Source of the DNA: Novosphingobium sp. | Lineage (GTDB): Bacteria; Pseudomonadota; Alphaproteobacteria; Sphingomonadales; Sphingomonadaceae | Assembly (NCBI GenBank): GCA_009885425.1 | Contig: VFKS01000355.1 | Location: 1 to 16,970 of the forward strand | Direction of reading: 5' to 3' | Length of the DNA stretch: 16,970 nucleotides | Shown here: positions 1 through 6,805 of the stretch, one piece after another | How the letters are laid out: every line of letters starts with the position of its first letter | Position numbering within the stretch: the first letter of the stretch is position 1 | Notes under the pieces: generated by a model | Databases searched by the model: none | What the model was told of the DNA's origin: nothing | What the model saw: the letters and a program-made list of their open reading frames with translations, nothing else | Translations under genes and position numbers: made by a program

Positions 1-1204
1 GGTCGATCACCTGAAATTTGACTGAATTGCCTTCGGTTTCGACCTGGCCGCGCAGCCGCAACTCTTCACGGTCCTGCAGCAGCTTGTCATACTGCTGTTT
101 CAGCACGTCGTAGTCGCGATTGATCCGCTGCTGTTCGGCCGCCGCTTCGGGATTGGTAAATTGCTGGCTGGTGACCTGCGCCAGTTCGCTTTGCACCGAA
201 GCGCGGCGTGCAGTCAGCGCTTGAACATTGGCCTGCCGCTCGGCCCGAATTGATTCGAGCGAGGAATAGGCCGGATTGGGAATGCCGCCATTGCCGCCGC
301 CTTCACTGGCCGCCGCGCCTTTCAGCAGATTGACCTGATTACGCGCGGCAATCACATCGGGATGATTTTCGGTCAGGCCGCGGGCGCGCAAACTGGAAAG
401 CTGCGCCTGGGCATCGTTGAACGCACCGCGCGCACCGCCAACCGGGGCGCTGCTCTGCAAGGTCTTGGGTGTGCCGGCAAGCTGGCCGTTGATTGCGGCC
501 AAAGCGCTTTGCGCCGCCATCAGATCGGCGTCGATCCCGCGCAGTTCGGCGCGTAGCGCTTCGATCCGCTGGATCGGCGATGTGCCGCCCTTGGCCAGCG
601 CCGGATTGGCCGTTTCAAAGGCCAGCCGTTTTTGCTCGGCCGATTCCAGCTCTTTCTGGCGCTGTGCCAGCTGCTGGTCCATGAAATCGAGCGAGGACGA
701 CATTTCGCCGCGATTCCCAGCCAGGTTCTCTTCGCGGAAAATGTCGATCAGCTTCTGGACAACGGCCTGCGCGATCTTGGCATTGGCCGCATTCGAATTG
801 CCACCATCGCCATAGCTTGCAGTGATTTCGAACAGGTTGTCCTTGGTGCTTTCGACCTTGATCTTCTTGCCCAGCCCCAGAACTGCGCTTTCCATCTGTT
901 TGGGATTGGTGATCTCCGCGCCGATCGGGGTGCCGCGGATGACCTTTTCCAGATTGACCGCACTAGTCAGCGTCTGCTGGACCCGCTCGATATCACGCTT
1001 GTTGCTGGTCTTGATCCCGGTCACGTCGGACAGGACATCATCCAGCTTCACGAAAATGCGGGCCTTGGATTCGTAGCTGTTCGGGATCATCCCGACCACT
1101 AGCCAGCCCGCCAGACAGACGCCCCAGGCGACGGCCAGCGCCAGCCATTTGCGGTGCCAGACTGTGAAAAGCGCTGCACGAAATTCGTCGTAGATATTGT
1201 TCAT
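1..1204 (-). CDS. XrtA/PEP-CTERM-type polysaccharide chain-length determinant (Wzz/GumC family), cut by left edge
   Basis: Inner-membrane co-polymerase expected to set the chain length of an exported polysaccharide and to bridge to the export channel. I translated this frame by hand from the ATG at 1204; 401 codons are present and the C-terminus lies beyond base 1. Residues 1-17 are cytoplasmic-looking and about 18-40 form one membrane segment (WLALAVAWGVCLAGWLVVG), followed by the Wzz-type periplasmic start (PNSYESKARIFV). Residues about 165-245 and 320-385 are rich in Q, E, R, A and L and look like coiled coil. Near the visible end (about 360-385) INRDYDVLKQQYDKLLQDRE matches the family's conserved region before the second membrane segment, which is missing here. 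A GGAAGG/GGGGA stretch precedes the start. It lies 21 bases after the export gene, so the two are surely one operon. A fused C-terminal kinase cannot be excluded because that end is not visible. Confidence 0.9.
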   Translation of the reverse strand, partial: MNNIYDEFRAALFTVWHRKWLALAVAWGVCLAGWLVVGMIPNSYESKARIFVKLDDVLSDVTGIKTSNKRDIERVQQTLTSAVNLEKVIRGTPIGAEITNPKQMESAVLGLGKKIKVESTKDNLFEITASYGDGGNSNAANAKIAQAVVQKLIDIFREENLAGNRGEMSSSLDFMDQQLAQRQKELESAEQKRLAFETANPALAKGGTSPIQRIEALRAELRGIDADLMAAQSALAAINGQLAGTPKTLQSSAPVGGARGAFNDAQAQLSSLRARGLTENHPDVIAARNQVNLLKGAAASEGGGNGGIPNPAYSSLESIRAERQANVQALTARRASVQSELAQVTSQQFTNPEAAAEQQRINRDYDVLKQQYDKLLQDREELRLRGQVETEGNSVKFQVID

Positions 1205-1225
1205 CGTCTGTCCCCGGGCCCTTCC

Positions 1226-1870
1226 TCAGAACGAGCTTTCGGGGATGATGATCACGTCGCCCGGCATCAACATGACGTTGGCCTTGCTGTCGCCCTTCTT
1301 GAGCAGATCGCCCAGCCGGATCGAGTATTCCTGCTGCTTGCCGCTGGCCTTGTCGAACCGGATCAGCTTGGCGCGGTTGCCCGCCGCATACTCGCTCAGC
1401 CCGCCGACCGCGATCATCGCGTCGAGCAGGGTCATGTTGGCGCGATAGGGCAGCGAAGCAGGCTTTTCGGTCGCGCCGATCACCCGGACCTGCTGGCTGT
1501 AGGTGCCGGCAAACTTGTTGACGATCACCGAGACCAGCGGGTCCTGGATGAACTGCGAGAGTTGCAGGGTGATGTCATCGGCCAGCATCTTGGGCGTCTT
1601 GCCCACCGCCGGCATGTCGGTGATCAGCGGGGTGGTGATCCGCCCGTCGGGCCGGACCTGAACCTTTGCGCCGAGTTCCGGATTGCGCCAGACGAAGATC
1701 GTCAGCTCGTCGAGCGGCCCGATGATGTAATCTTCGCCAGGGCCTTCCTGCATTGACACGAACGATGCGGGCGGCAGTTGCGGGCCACTTGCGGTGCCAG
1801 CACAACCGGTCAGCATCATGCTCAGCATGGCACTTCCGGCAAGCAGGCGGGAAATCGGGTTGTTCGACAT
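1226..1870 (-). CDS. Polysaccharide export lipoprotein (Wza/EpsE type, XrtA-associated)
   Basis: Outer-membrane or periplasmic component of polysaccharide export. The open frame extends upstream to 1942, but the ATG at 1870 is preferred. It has GAAGGA seven bases upstream and begins directly with a lipoprotein signal: MSNNPISR, a hydrophobic stretch, then lipobox MLTGC with Cys23 as the lipidated residue. The mature protein starts with a short linker. A poly-export domain follows at about residues 45-125 (DYIIGPLDELTIFVWRNPEL, then VRPDGRITTPLI), then a SLBB-like beta-grasp region at about 130-214 (VRVIGATEKPASLPY, LLDAMIAVGGLSEYAAGNR, VMLMPGDVIIIPE). At 214 residues it is a short Wza type with one SLBB domain, as is usual for exosortase-linked exporters. 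The chain-length gene follows in the same operon. The leader upstream carries competing inverted repeats that could control it. Confidence 0.93.
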   Translation of the reverse strand: MSNNPISRLLAGSAMLSMMLTGCAGTASGPQLPPASFVSMQEGPGEDYIIGPLDELTIFVWRNPELGAKVQVRPDGRITTPLITDMPAVGKTPKMLADDITLQLSQFIQDPLVSVIVNKFAGTYSQQVRVIGATEKPASLPYRANMTLLDAMIAVGGLSEYAAGNRAKLIRFDKASGKQQEYSIRLGDLLKKGDSKANVMLMPGDVIIIPESSF

Positions 1871-1932
1871 CGGGCATTCCTTCTCAGCAGCCGCGTCAAC
1901 GGTCAGGCAATGCCCTACCAAACCGACGACCC

Positions 1933-2007
1933 GGCTAATCACCCTCGGCTATCGCCAAAAAGGGTGAATATCGCGTTAGCCCTATGTGCAGATTGTGTGT
2001 TCACCCT
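1933..2007 (-). promoter_or_regulatory. Inverted-repeat cluster before the export gene: possible RNA switch or operator
   Basis: The 175-base gap between the decarboxylase stop and the export gene holds three copies of a heptamer. On the plus strand these are TCACCCT at 1939-1945, AGGGTGA at 1961-1967 and TCACCCT at 2001-2007. The middle copy can pair with either outer copy but not both. With the upstream copy (in transcript order) the match is 8 bp (2000-2007 with 1961-1968) and is followed at once by a run of five U (1957-1961). With the downstream copy it is 7 bp, extended after an 8-base bulge by a further 6 bp (GGCTAA 1933-1938 with TTAGCC 1976-1981), and it encloses a small GGC-GATA-GCC hairpin. 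This layout is seen directly. A regulatory function, as an attenuator-like RNA or a regulator binding site, is inference. I found no convincing -35/-10 pair or correctly spaced -24/-12 promoter here. Confidence 0.4.
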
Positions 2008-2045
2008 GGCCCAGTCCCAAAACAGGACGGCGGTGAAGAGACTTG

Positions 2046-3272
2046 TTAAACCAGCATTTCCATCGCCGGACCCTGCCCAAGGAACTGGGCCGGACTGGCG
2101 CTGGCGCCATAGGCTCCGGCGCAGAACACTGCGACCAGATCGCCGACCTCAGCGCGGGGAAATTCGGCTTTGTCAGCCACCCGGTCCAGCGGCGTGCACA
2201 GGCAACCGACCACACTGACCACCTCCTCGGTAGGCGCATCAAAGCGGCTGGCGATCGCTACCGGGTAGTTCCGGCGCACCACGGTGCCGAAATTGCCCGA
2301 TGCGGCCAGCTGATGATGCAACCCGCCATCAACGATCAGGAAGGTATCGCCATGACTGACTTTGCGATCAACGATCCGGGTCAGATAGACCCCGGCCTCG
2401 CCAACCATATAGCGGCCAAGCTCAAGGCAGAACTGCGTTTCGCGCAAGACATCAGGGAGTTTGGAAAACGCTTCGCCCAGCGCCGCGCCGATAGCTGCGA
2501 TATCGAGCGCCTGATCGCCGGGGAAATAAGGAATGCCGAACCCGCCGCCCAGATTGCAATGCGGCAGCGCCGCGCCGCTCTGATCGGCCAGTCGCGCCGC
2601 CAGCGCCAGTGTTTGCGCCTGCGTTTCGATCAGCGCGGCGGGACCAAGCGCCTGACTCCCGGCGAAAATATGAAACCCGCGCCATTCAGCACCGCTTTCG
2701 ATCACCAGCCGGGCCAAGGCCGGAACCCGTTCGGCATCGACGCCGAATTGCTTTGCCCCGCCGCCCATCTTCATCCCTGACCCCTTGAGGTCAAAATCGG
2801 GATTGACCCGGATTGCGAGCCGCGGCGTGATCCCCAGCCGGGCCGCCGCATCGAGCGCTCGCGCCGCTTCGCCTTCGGATTCAAGGTTGAGCGTTACCCC
2901 AGCGGCAATCGCCTGTTCCAGCTCGTCAGTCCGCTTGCCTGGCCCGGCAAAGCTGATCCGGCTCGGGTCGATCCCGGCAGCGCGAACCATTGCGAGTTCG
3001 CCGCCCGAGGCGATGTCAAATCCATCAACCAACAGCGCCATCTCCCGCAGCACCGGAGCAAAAGGATTGGCTTTTACCGCGTAGTGCAGCGCCAGCCGAT
3101 CCGGCATCGCCGCGCGCAGATCGGCGACCCGGCGCGCGAGTAGCTCACGCGAATAGACGAACAGCGGCGTGCTGCCCGCTTCGGCGACAAGCTCCGACGC
3201 CTTGCGCCCGGAAATCGCCAGTTCACCATCGATTGCGGTGTATCCAGCGGGGATTGGGCCAAGCGGCTTCAT
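2046..3272 (-). CDS. PLP-dependent decarboxylase, exosortase A system-associated (LysA-like, fold type III)
   Basis: Alanine-racemase/ornithine-decarboxylase fold enzyme of 408 residues, related to diaminopimelate decarboxylase. The PLP Schiff-base lysine is K67 in HYAVKAN. GFDIASGGEL (84-93) follows, then HIFAGSQ (201-207) and the phosphate-binding GGGFG (242-246). ELGR (284-287) takes the place of the EPGR of classical LysA. The C-terminal barrel has CTPLD (C359, D363), equivalent to the catalytic Cys-x3-Asp that acts across the dimer interface, and a late tyrosine Y388 in GAYG. The active site therefore looks complete. The substrate is unknown: its place beside an adenylating ligase and an acyl carrier protein suggests a dedicated amine or amino acid precursor rather than lysine synthesis. 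The ATG overlaps the ligase stop by four bases (ATGA), indicating translational coupling. It matches, from memory, the exosortase-A-associated decarboxylase family. Confidence 0.93.
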   Translation of the reverse strand: MKPLGPIPAGYTAIDGELAISGRKASELVAEAGSTPLFVYSRELLARRVADLRAAMPDRLALHYAVKANPFAPVLREMALLVDGFDIASGGELAMVRAAGIDPSRISFAGPGKRTDELEQAIAAGVTLNLESEGEAARALDAAARLGITPRLAIRVNPDFDLKGSGMKMGGGAKQFGVDAERVPALARLVIESGAEWRGFHIFAGSQALGPAALIETQAQTLALAARLADQSGAALPHCNLGGGFGIPYFPGDQALDIAAIGAALGEAFSKLPDVLRETQFCLELGRYMVGEAGVYLTRIVDRKVSHGDTFLIVDGGLHHQLAASGNFGTVVRRNYPVAIASRFDAPTEEVVSVVGCLCTPLDRVADKAEFPRAEVGDLVAVFCAGAYGASASPAQFLGQGPAMEMLV

Positions 3273-4792
3273 GCGGCAAGCTCTTGATAAAGCCCGGGCC
3301 GGTCAATCTTGCCGTTGGGCGAAATCGGCATCGCCGTACGCCAGTGGATGACCTTTGGCTGCATGAAATTTGGTAGTTCTTTTAGCAGGATACGGGGCAA
3401 TTCTGCCTCAACGCCTGAAGCGCCGGGTGCGGCCCGCACAATCAGATGAACCGCGTGGCCCAGTCGCTCATCCGGAATCCCCAATGCCACTGCTTCGGCC
3501 ACCAGACCGCTGGCCAACGCGGCCTCTTCGATTTCCTGCGGGCTGATCCGGTTTCCCGCACTTTTGATCATCGCGTCGCGCCGTCCGGCAAAATAAAGCA
3601 AGCCATCGGCTGCGCGGCGAACCCGGTCGCCAGACCAGACCGCCATGCCGCCACAGCGCGACCCTGCCGGGGCAGGCTTGAACCGCTCTGCCGTGCGCTC
3701 GGCATCTTGCCAGTACCCTTGCGCCACCAGCGGCCCGCAATGCACCAGCTCGCCCTCCTCACCATCTGCCGTCACCGCGCCATCATCGCCGATGATCAGA
3801 ATTTCAGCGTGGGGAATGGCTTTGCCCATTGAGGTAGGATGGCGGTCAACCAGCGCCGGATCAAGGTAGGTTGAACGGAATGCCTCGGTCAGCCCATACA
3901 TCGGAAACAGCCGCGCCGCCGGGAACAGAGCGCGCAGGCGCCCTACCAGATCAACCGTCAAGGCCCCGCCGGAATTGGTCAGACGGCGAAGTTTGGCGGC
4001 GGTTTCGGCCGGCCAATCCAGCTCGGTCAGTTGCACCCACAGCGGCGGGACCGCGGCCAGGGTGGTGACGCCGTGCCGCTCGACCATCTTCACAACGTCA
4101 CGCGGGGTCAGGTAATCGAGCGGAACAACGCAGCCCCCGGCAAACCAGGTCGAAAGCAGCTGGTTCTGCCCATAATCAAACGACAGCGGCAGCACCGCCA
4201 GCGTTACGTCGTCTTGGGCAAGACCTAGATATCCTGCAACGCTTTGCGCCCCCAGCCACATGTTGGCATGGCTCAACATTACGCCCTTTGGCTTGCCGGT
4301 TGAGCCGCTGGTATAAAGGATAGCGGCGAGATCGTCTGGATCGGCCTCGCTGGGTGGCATCGGCACGGCGGATTTGGCGAGATCGAGCGCTTCGTCTTCG
4401 CCCAGCACGGCGCAGTCCGCCGGAACATCGCCCGGTTGAAGCCCGGCCAGCCGCGCCGAGGTGCCGATCAGCAACCGTGCGCCGCTGTCGGCCAGAATGT
4501 GCCTCGCCTGTGCGTGTTTGAGCAGTGGGTTGATGGGAACATGGACCAGCCCCGCACGCGCGGCGGCCAGCGGCAACAGGCAGGTCAACTCGCCCTTGGC
4601 GGCCCAGCTGGCGATCCGCTCGCCCTTGGTCGGCACCCGGCTTTCAAGCCAGCCAGCGAGCCGGGCGACACGATCCCTTAAGTCCTTGTAGTTAAGAGGA
4701 CCATCGCGCAGCACCAGCGCCGACGCCTGTTCCGCCCCGCGCAGAGCGAGATGATCGAGCGGCCGGATCGTCGGTTGCGCAGGTGCAGACAC
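3269..4792 (-). CDS. Acyl-CoA ligase (AMP-forming), exosortase A system-associated
   Basis: ANL-superfamily adenylating enzyme that activates a carboxylate with ATP and passes it to CoA or, more probably here, to a carrier-protein thiol. Numbering is for the 507-residue form starting at GTG 4792. The ATP P-loop is TSGSTGKPKG (161-170). YGLTE (299-303), SGDRVR (387-392, the usual TGD replaced by SGD) and the hinge region GRRDAMIKSAGNRISPQEIE (403-422) follow, and the catalytic lysine is K495 in PNGKIDRPG. All key residues are present. The open frame extends to a TTG at 4816 with no ribosome site; GTG 4792 has GGAG 11 bases upstream, so I prefer it, with moderate certainty. It overlaps the decarboxylase start by four bases and diverges from the FemAB gene, with only 35 bases between the two start codons. 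Confidence 0.92.
   Translation of the reverse strand: MSAPAQPTIRPLDHLALRGAEQASALVLRDGPLNYKDLRDRVARLAGWLESRVPTKGERIASWAAKGELTCLLPLAAARAGLVHVPINPLLKHAQARHILADSGARLLIGTSARLAGLQPGDVPADCAVLGEDEALDLAKSAVPMPPSEADPDDLAAILYTSGSTGKPKGVMLSHANMWLGAQSVAGYLGLAQDDVTLAVLPLSFDYGQNQLLSTWFAGGCVVPLDYLTPRDVVKMVERHGVTTLAAVPPLWVQLTELDWPAETAAKLRRLTNSGGALTVDLVGRLRALFPAARLFPMYGLTEAFRSTYLDPALVDRHPTSMGKAIPHAEILIIGDDGAVTADGEEGELVHCGPLVAQGYWQDAERTAERFKPAPAGSRCGGMAVWSGDRVRRAADGLLYFAGRRDAMIKSAGNRISPQEIEEAALASGLVAEAVALGIPDERLGHAVHLIVRAAPGASGVEAELPRILLKELPNFMQPKVIHWRTAMPISPNGKIDRPGLYQELAA
4764..4779 (+). promoter_or_regulatory. Candidate sigma-54 (-24/-12) promoter for the FemAB operon
   Basis: The plus strand reads CGGATCGTCGGTTGCG. 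GG at 4765-4766 and GC at 4777-4778 have the strict 10-base spacing that RpoN promoters need. Eight of the twelve informative positions of the usual TGGCACG-N4-TTGCW consensus match, including GG, the CG before the spacer and TTGC. Transcription would begin near 4790, leaving a leader of about 38 bases with AAGGAA at 4815-4820 before the GTG at 4828. The site lies inside the 5' coding part of the divergent ligase. GG-N10-TTGC strings occur by chance a few times in a window of this size, so this is a suggestion. It is strengthened by the known link between PEP-CTERM/exosortase loci and the sigma-54-type PrsK/PrsR regulators. Confidence 0.35.
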
Positions 4793-4827
4793 AGGTTTTG
4801 AGGCTCCAACGGGCAAGGAACGGTAAA

Positions 4828-5832
4828 GTGATTTCGGTCGTCTATCACGATGATCTTAAAGAAGTGCAATGCGATGCGCCGTTGGTGGAGCTCGCCAGCG
4901 CGCCGTACGCCCGTGCGCCGTTTGACCGGATCGAGTGGTGGCAAGGGCAGGTCCAGCACTGCGATATCCTGCCGCTGTTCGCCGTTGCCAAACAAGGTAA
5001 AGACCGCGCGGTTTTGCCGCTGATGCGCAAAGGCCGCCGGATTCACGCGCTGGCCAACTGGTACAACTTCCGGGTCGTGCCGATGGTTTCGGCGCAGGCA
5101 GATAGCCCGGCGCTGCTGGCTGCATTGGCGGCGGACCTGGCCGGAAAAGCCCCGCACCTGATCCTTAGCCCCTTGCCCGATGAGAGCGGCGAAACTGCCC
5201 AACTGGCAACTGCTTTGCGCGGCGCGGGCTGGCTGGTGTTTGTTGAGCCATGCGATGTCAATCACGTGCTGCCCGTGGCGGGCCGAAGCTTCGCCGAATA
5301 CCTAGCCACGCGGCCAGGCCAACTCCGCACTACCTTGAAGCGCAAGGCCGGCAAGGTCGAAGTGCAACTGACGACGCAGTTCGATCCCGCGCTGTGGGCC
5401 GAATACGAAGCGGTCTATGCCGCTAGTTGGAAGCCGGAAGAAGGCTCGCCTGAATTCCTGCGCGCTTTCGCCGAAGCCGAAGGTGCGGCTGGGCGTCTGC
5501 GGATGGCCATCGCCCGCTCCGATGGAACAGCCATCGCCGCGCAGTTCTGGACCGTCGAAGCTGGCACCGCCTTCATCCACAAGCTGGCGCATACCCGGGC
5601 CAGCAAGCCGCTGTCCCCCGGAACCACCCTGTCTGCCGCGCTGTTTGAGCACGTAATCGATCAGGACAAGGTTTTGCTGGTTGATTTTGGCACTGGCAAC
5701 GATGGCTATAAGCAGGACTGGATGGAACTTGCCCGTCCGCGTTACCGGATCGAGGCATTTCGGCCCCTGTGGCCCGGCAATTGGCCGCTGATCGCCAAGG
5801 CGGTCTTGCGCAAGCTCATGCGGCGCGGCTAG
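4828..5832 (+). CDS. FemAB-like GNAT acyltransferase, exosortase/PEP-CTERM system-associated
   Basis: Predicted cytoplasmic transferase that moves an acyl or aminoacyl group onto an amine, probably of a sugar or lipid-linked saccharide. Numbering is for the 334-residue form from GTG 4828, chosen because AAGGAA (4815-4820) lies seven bases upstream; the open frame extends to a GTG at 4783 without a ribosome site. The N-terminal half (about 1-140) is a divergent GNAT-like lobe with FDRIEWWQG and RIHALANWYNFRV. The C-terminal lobe (about 150-310) has the FemAB/BioF2-like acetyltransferase core: RTTLKRKAGKVEV, AAQFWTVEAGTAFIHKLAH, SPGTTLSAALFEHVI and DFGTGNDGYKQDWM. No signal peptide or membrane segment is seen. 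It leads the plus-strand operon and sits 32 bases before the carrier-protein gene, so its acyl donor may be that carrier rather than a tRNA or CoA. The substrate is unknown. Confidence 0.9.
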   Translation: MISVVYHDDLKEVQCDAPLVELASAPYARAPFDRIEWWQGQVQHCDILPLFAVAKQGKDRAVLPLMRKGRRIHALANWYNFRVVPMVSAQADSPALLAALAADLAGKAPHLILSPLPDESGETAQLATALRGAGWLVFVEPCDVNHVLPVAGRSFAEYLATRPGQLRTTLKRKAGKVEVQLTTQFDPALWAEYEAVYAASWKPEEGSPEFLRAFAEAEGAAGRLRMAIARSDGTAIAAQFWTVEAGTAFIHKLAHTRASKPLSPGTTLSAALFEHVIDQDKVLLVDFGTGNDGYKQDWMELARPRYRIEAFRPLWPGNWPLIAKAVLRKLMRRG

Positions 5833-5864
5833 ACCCGGCTCCGAATATGCAAGGTGATCTGACA

Positions 5865-6128
5865 ATGCGCTCCACAATCGACCGCAAGCTCCGCAAGATT
5901 CTGGAGGATGTGCTGGGCCTGAAGTCCGGGCAGGCTGACGGATTTACCAATGAAACCGGCCTATTCGGCGATCTTCCTGAACTGGATTCGATGGCTGTGG
6001 CAGGGCTGTTGACCGAGATGGAAGACCGGCTCGATATTGTCATCGACGAAGATGAAATCGATGGCGAGCTATTTGAAACCTACGGAAACTTGCTGGATTT
6101 CGCGGTTTCCAAACACGAGCCGGCGTGA
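5865..6128 (+). CDS. Acyl carrier protein of the exosortase-associated cassette
   Basis: Carrier protein of 87 residues that should hold an acyl or aminoacyl group on a phosphopantetheine arm. The attachment serine is S42 in LPELDSMAV, equivalent to the DSL/DSM motif of acyl carrier proteins. The protein has the expected four-helix layout and is very acidic after the motif (EMEDRLDIVIDEDEIDGELF). The ATG at 5865 is chosen because AAGGTGAT (5851-5858) lies just upstream; another in-frame ATG at 5847 has no such site. It differs from the house-keeping AcpP (no DSLDTVE motif), so it is a dedicated carrier. The likely loading enzyme is the divergent AMP-forming ligase and the likely acceptor enzyme is the FemAB-like protein just upstream. 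Its stop codon overlaps the next gene's GTG by four bases. Confidence 0.92.
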   Translation: MRSTIDRKLRKILEDVLGLKSGQADGFTNETGLFGDLPELDSMAVAGLLTEMEDRLDIVIDEDEIDGELFETYGNLLDFAVSKHEPA

Positions 6129-6805
6129 AGGCCGAAAGCTACCCGTGCCCCTTGCCCGGCGGTGCTGCGGCAAGCGAACTGGCTTTGGTGTTCGACCGGT
6201 CGCGCGACAAGCGCCTGCTGATTGCCCCAGCGCTGTTTGATGAGGCCAACCGGTTGCGGCGCTTCACGGTCGAGGTAATGCGGCGACTGGACGGTGCCGG
6301 GCTCGATTGCATTCTGCCTGATCTGCCCGGCTACAATGAAAGCGAACAGGACCTCGCGCTGATCGAGCCGGAGGATTGGCGCATGGCGCTGGAAGCTGCG
6401 GCACGGCATTTTGGCGCAACCCATGTGCTGGCGATCCGCGGCGGCGGGTTGTTGCTTCCCCCCAAATTGCCCGGCTGGCACTTTTCCCCGGTCAAGGGCG
6501 CAAGCCTGATCAAGACCCTGCTGCGGGCCCGGATCATTAGCGCGCGCGAAGCTGGCAAGGAAGAGAATGCGGCTGAGCTGATGGAACAGGGCAAGCAGCT
6601 CGGCCTCGATCTGGCCGGCTATGCGCTCTCAGGCGAAATGCTGCGGCAGATGGACCAGTTGTTGCCACCCAAACGCGCCGACCTGATCCCGATTGATCAG
6701 GAAATGCTCGGCGGTGGCCCTTTATGGCTGCGCGCAGAGCCGGATGAAGACCCGGCGCAGGCCGATGCCCTGGCGGCAGTGATCACGATGGCATTGGCGC
6801 AATGA
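6125..6805 (+). CDS. Exosortase A system-associated hydrolase 2-like protein (alpha/beta fold, no obvious nucleophile)
   Basis: Protein of 226 residues that I place in the exosortase-associated hydrolase 2 group by context and pattern. LLIAPALFDEANRLRRF (31-47) occupies the position of that family's LHPFAEEMNKSRR-like segment, and ILPDLPGYNES (63-73) the strand and turn of an alpha/beta hydrolase. The nucleophile elbow expected near 103-108 reads AIRGGG, with no Ser, Cys or Asp, so ordinary esterase chemistry is unlikely. The later parts GWHFSPVKGASLIKTLLR (117-134) and AGYALSGEML (164-173) fit the same family as I remember it. It starts at GTG 6125, overlapping the carrier-protein stop by four bases (GTGA), and ends overlapping the next gene (ATGA). 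It may be a binding or scaffold partner of the carrier protein rather than an enzyme. Confidence 0.78.
   Translation: MKAESYPCPLPGGAAASELALVFDRSRDKRLLIAPALFDEANRLRRFTVEVMRRLDGAGLDCILPDLPGYNESEQDLALIEPEDWRMALEAAARHFGATHVLAIRGGGLLLPPKLPGWHFSPVKGASLIKTLLRARIISAREAGKEENAAELMEQGKQLGLDLAGYALSGEMLRQMDQLLPPKRADLIPIDQEMLGGGPLWLRAEPDEDPAQADALAAVITMALAQ

Noticed and set aside
1907..1925. A -24/-12-like element (TTGGTAGGGCATTGCC on the minus strand) before the export gene.
   Set aside because: The GG and GC are nine bases apart instead of the required ten. Sigma-54 spacing is strict.
2014..2028. GTCC/GGAC hairpin just after the decarboxylase stop as a terminator.
   Set aside because: Only four pairs and no U-run after it in the direction of transcription.
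4845..4872. -35/-10-like pair (TTGCAC ... GATAGA, minus strand) for the ligase inside the FemAB start.
   Set aside because: Only three of six bases match in each element; no better than chance in this composition.
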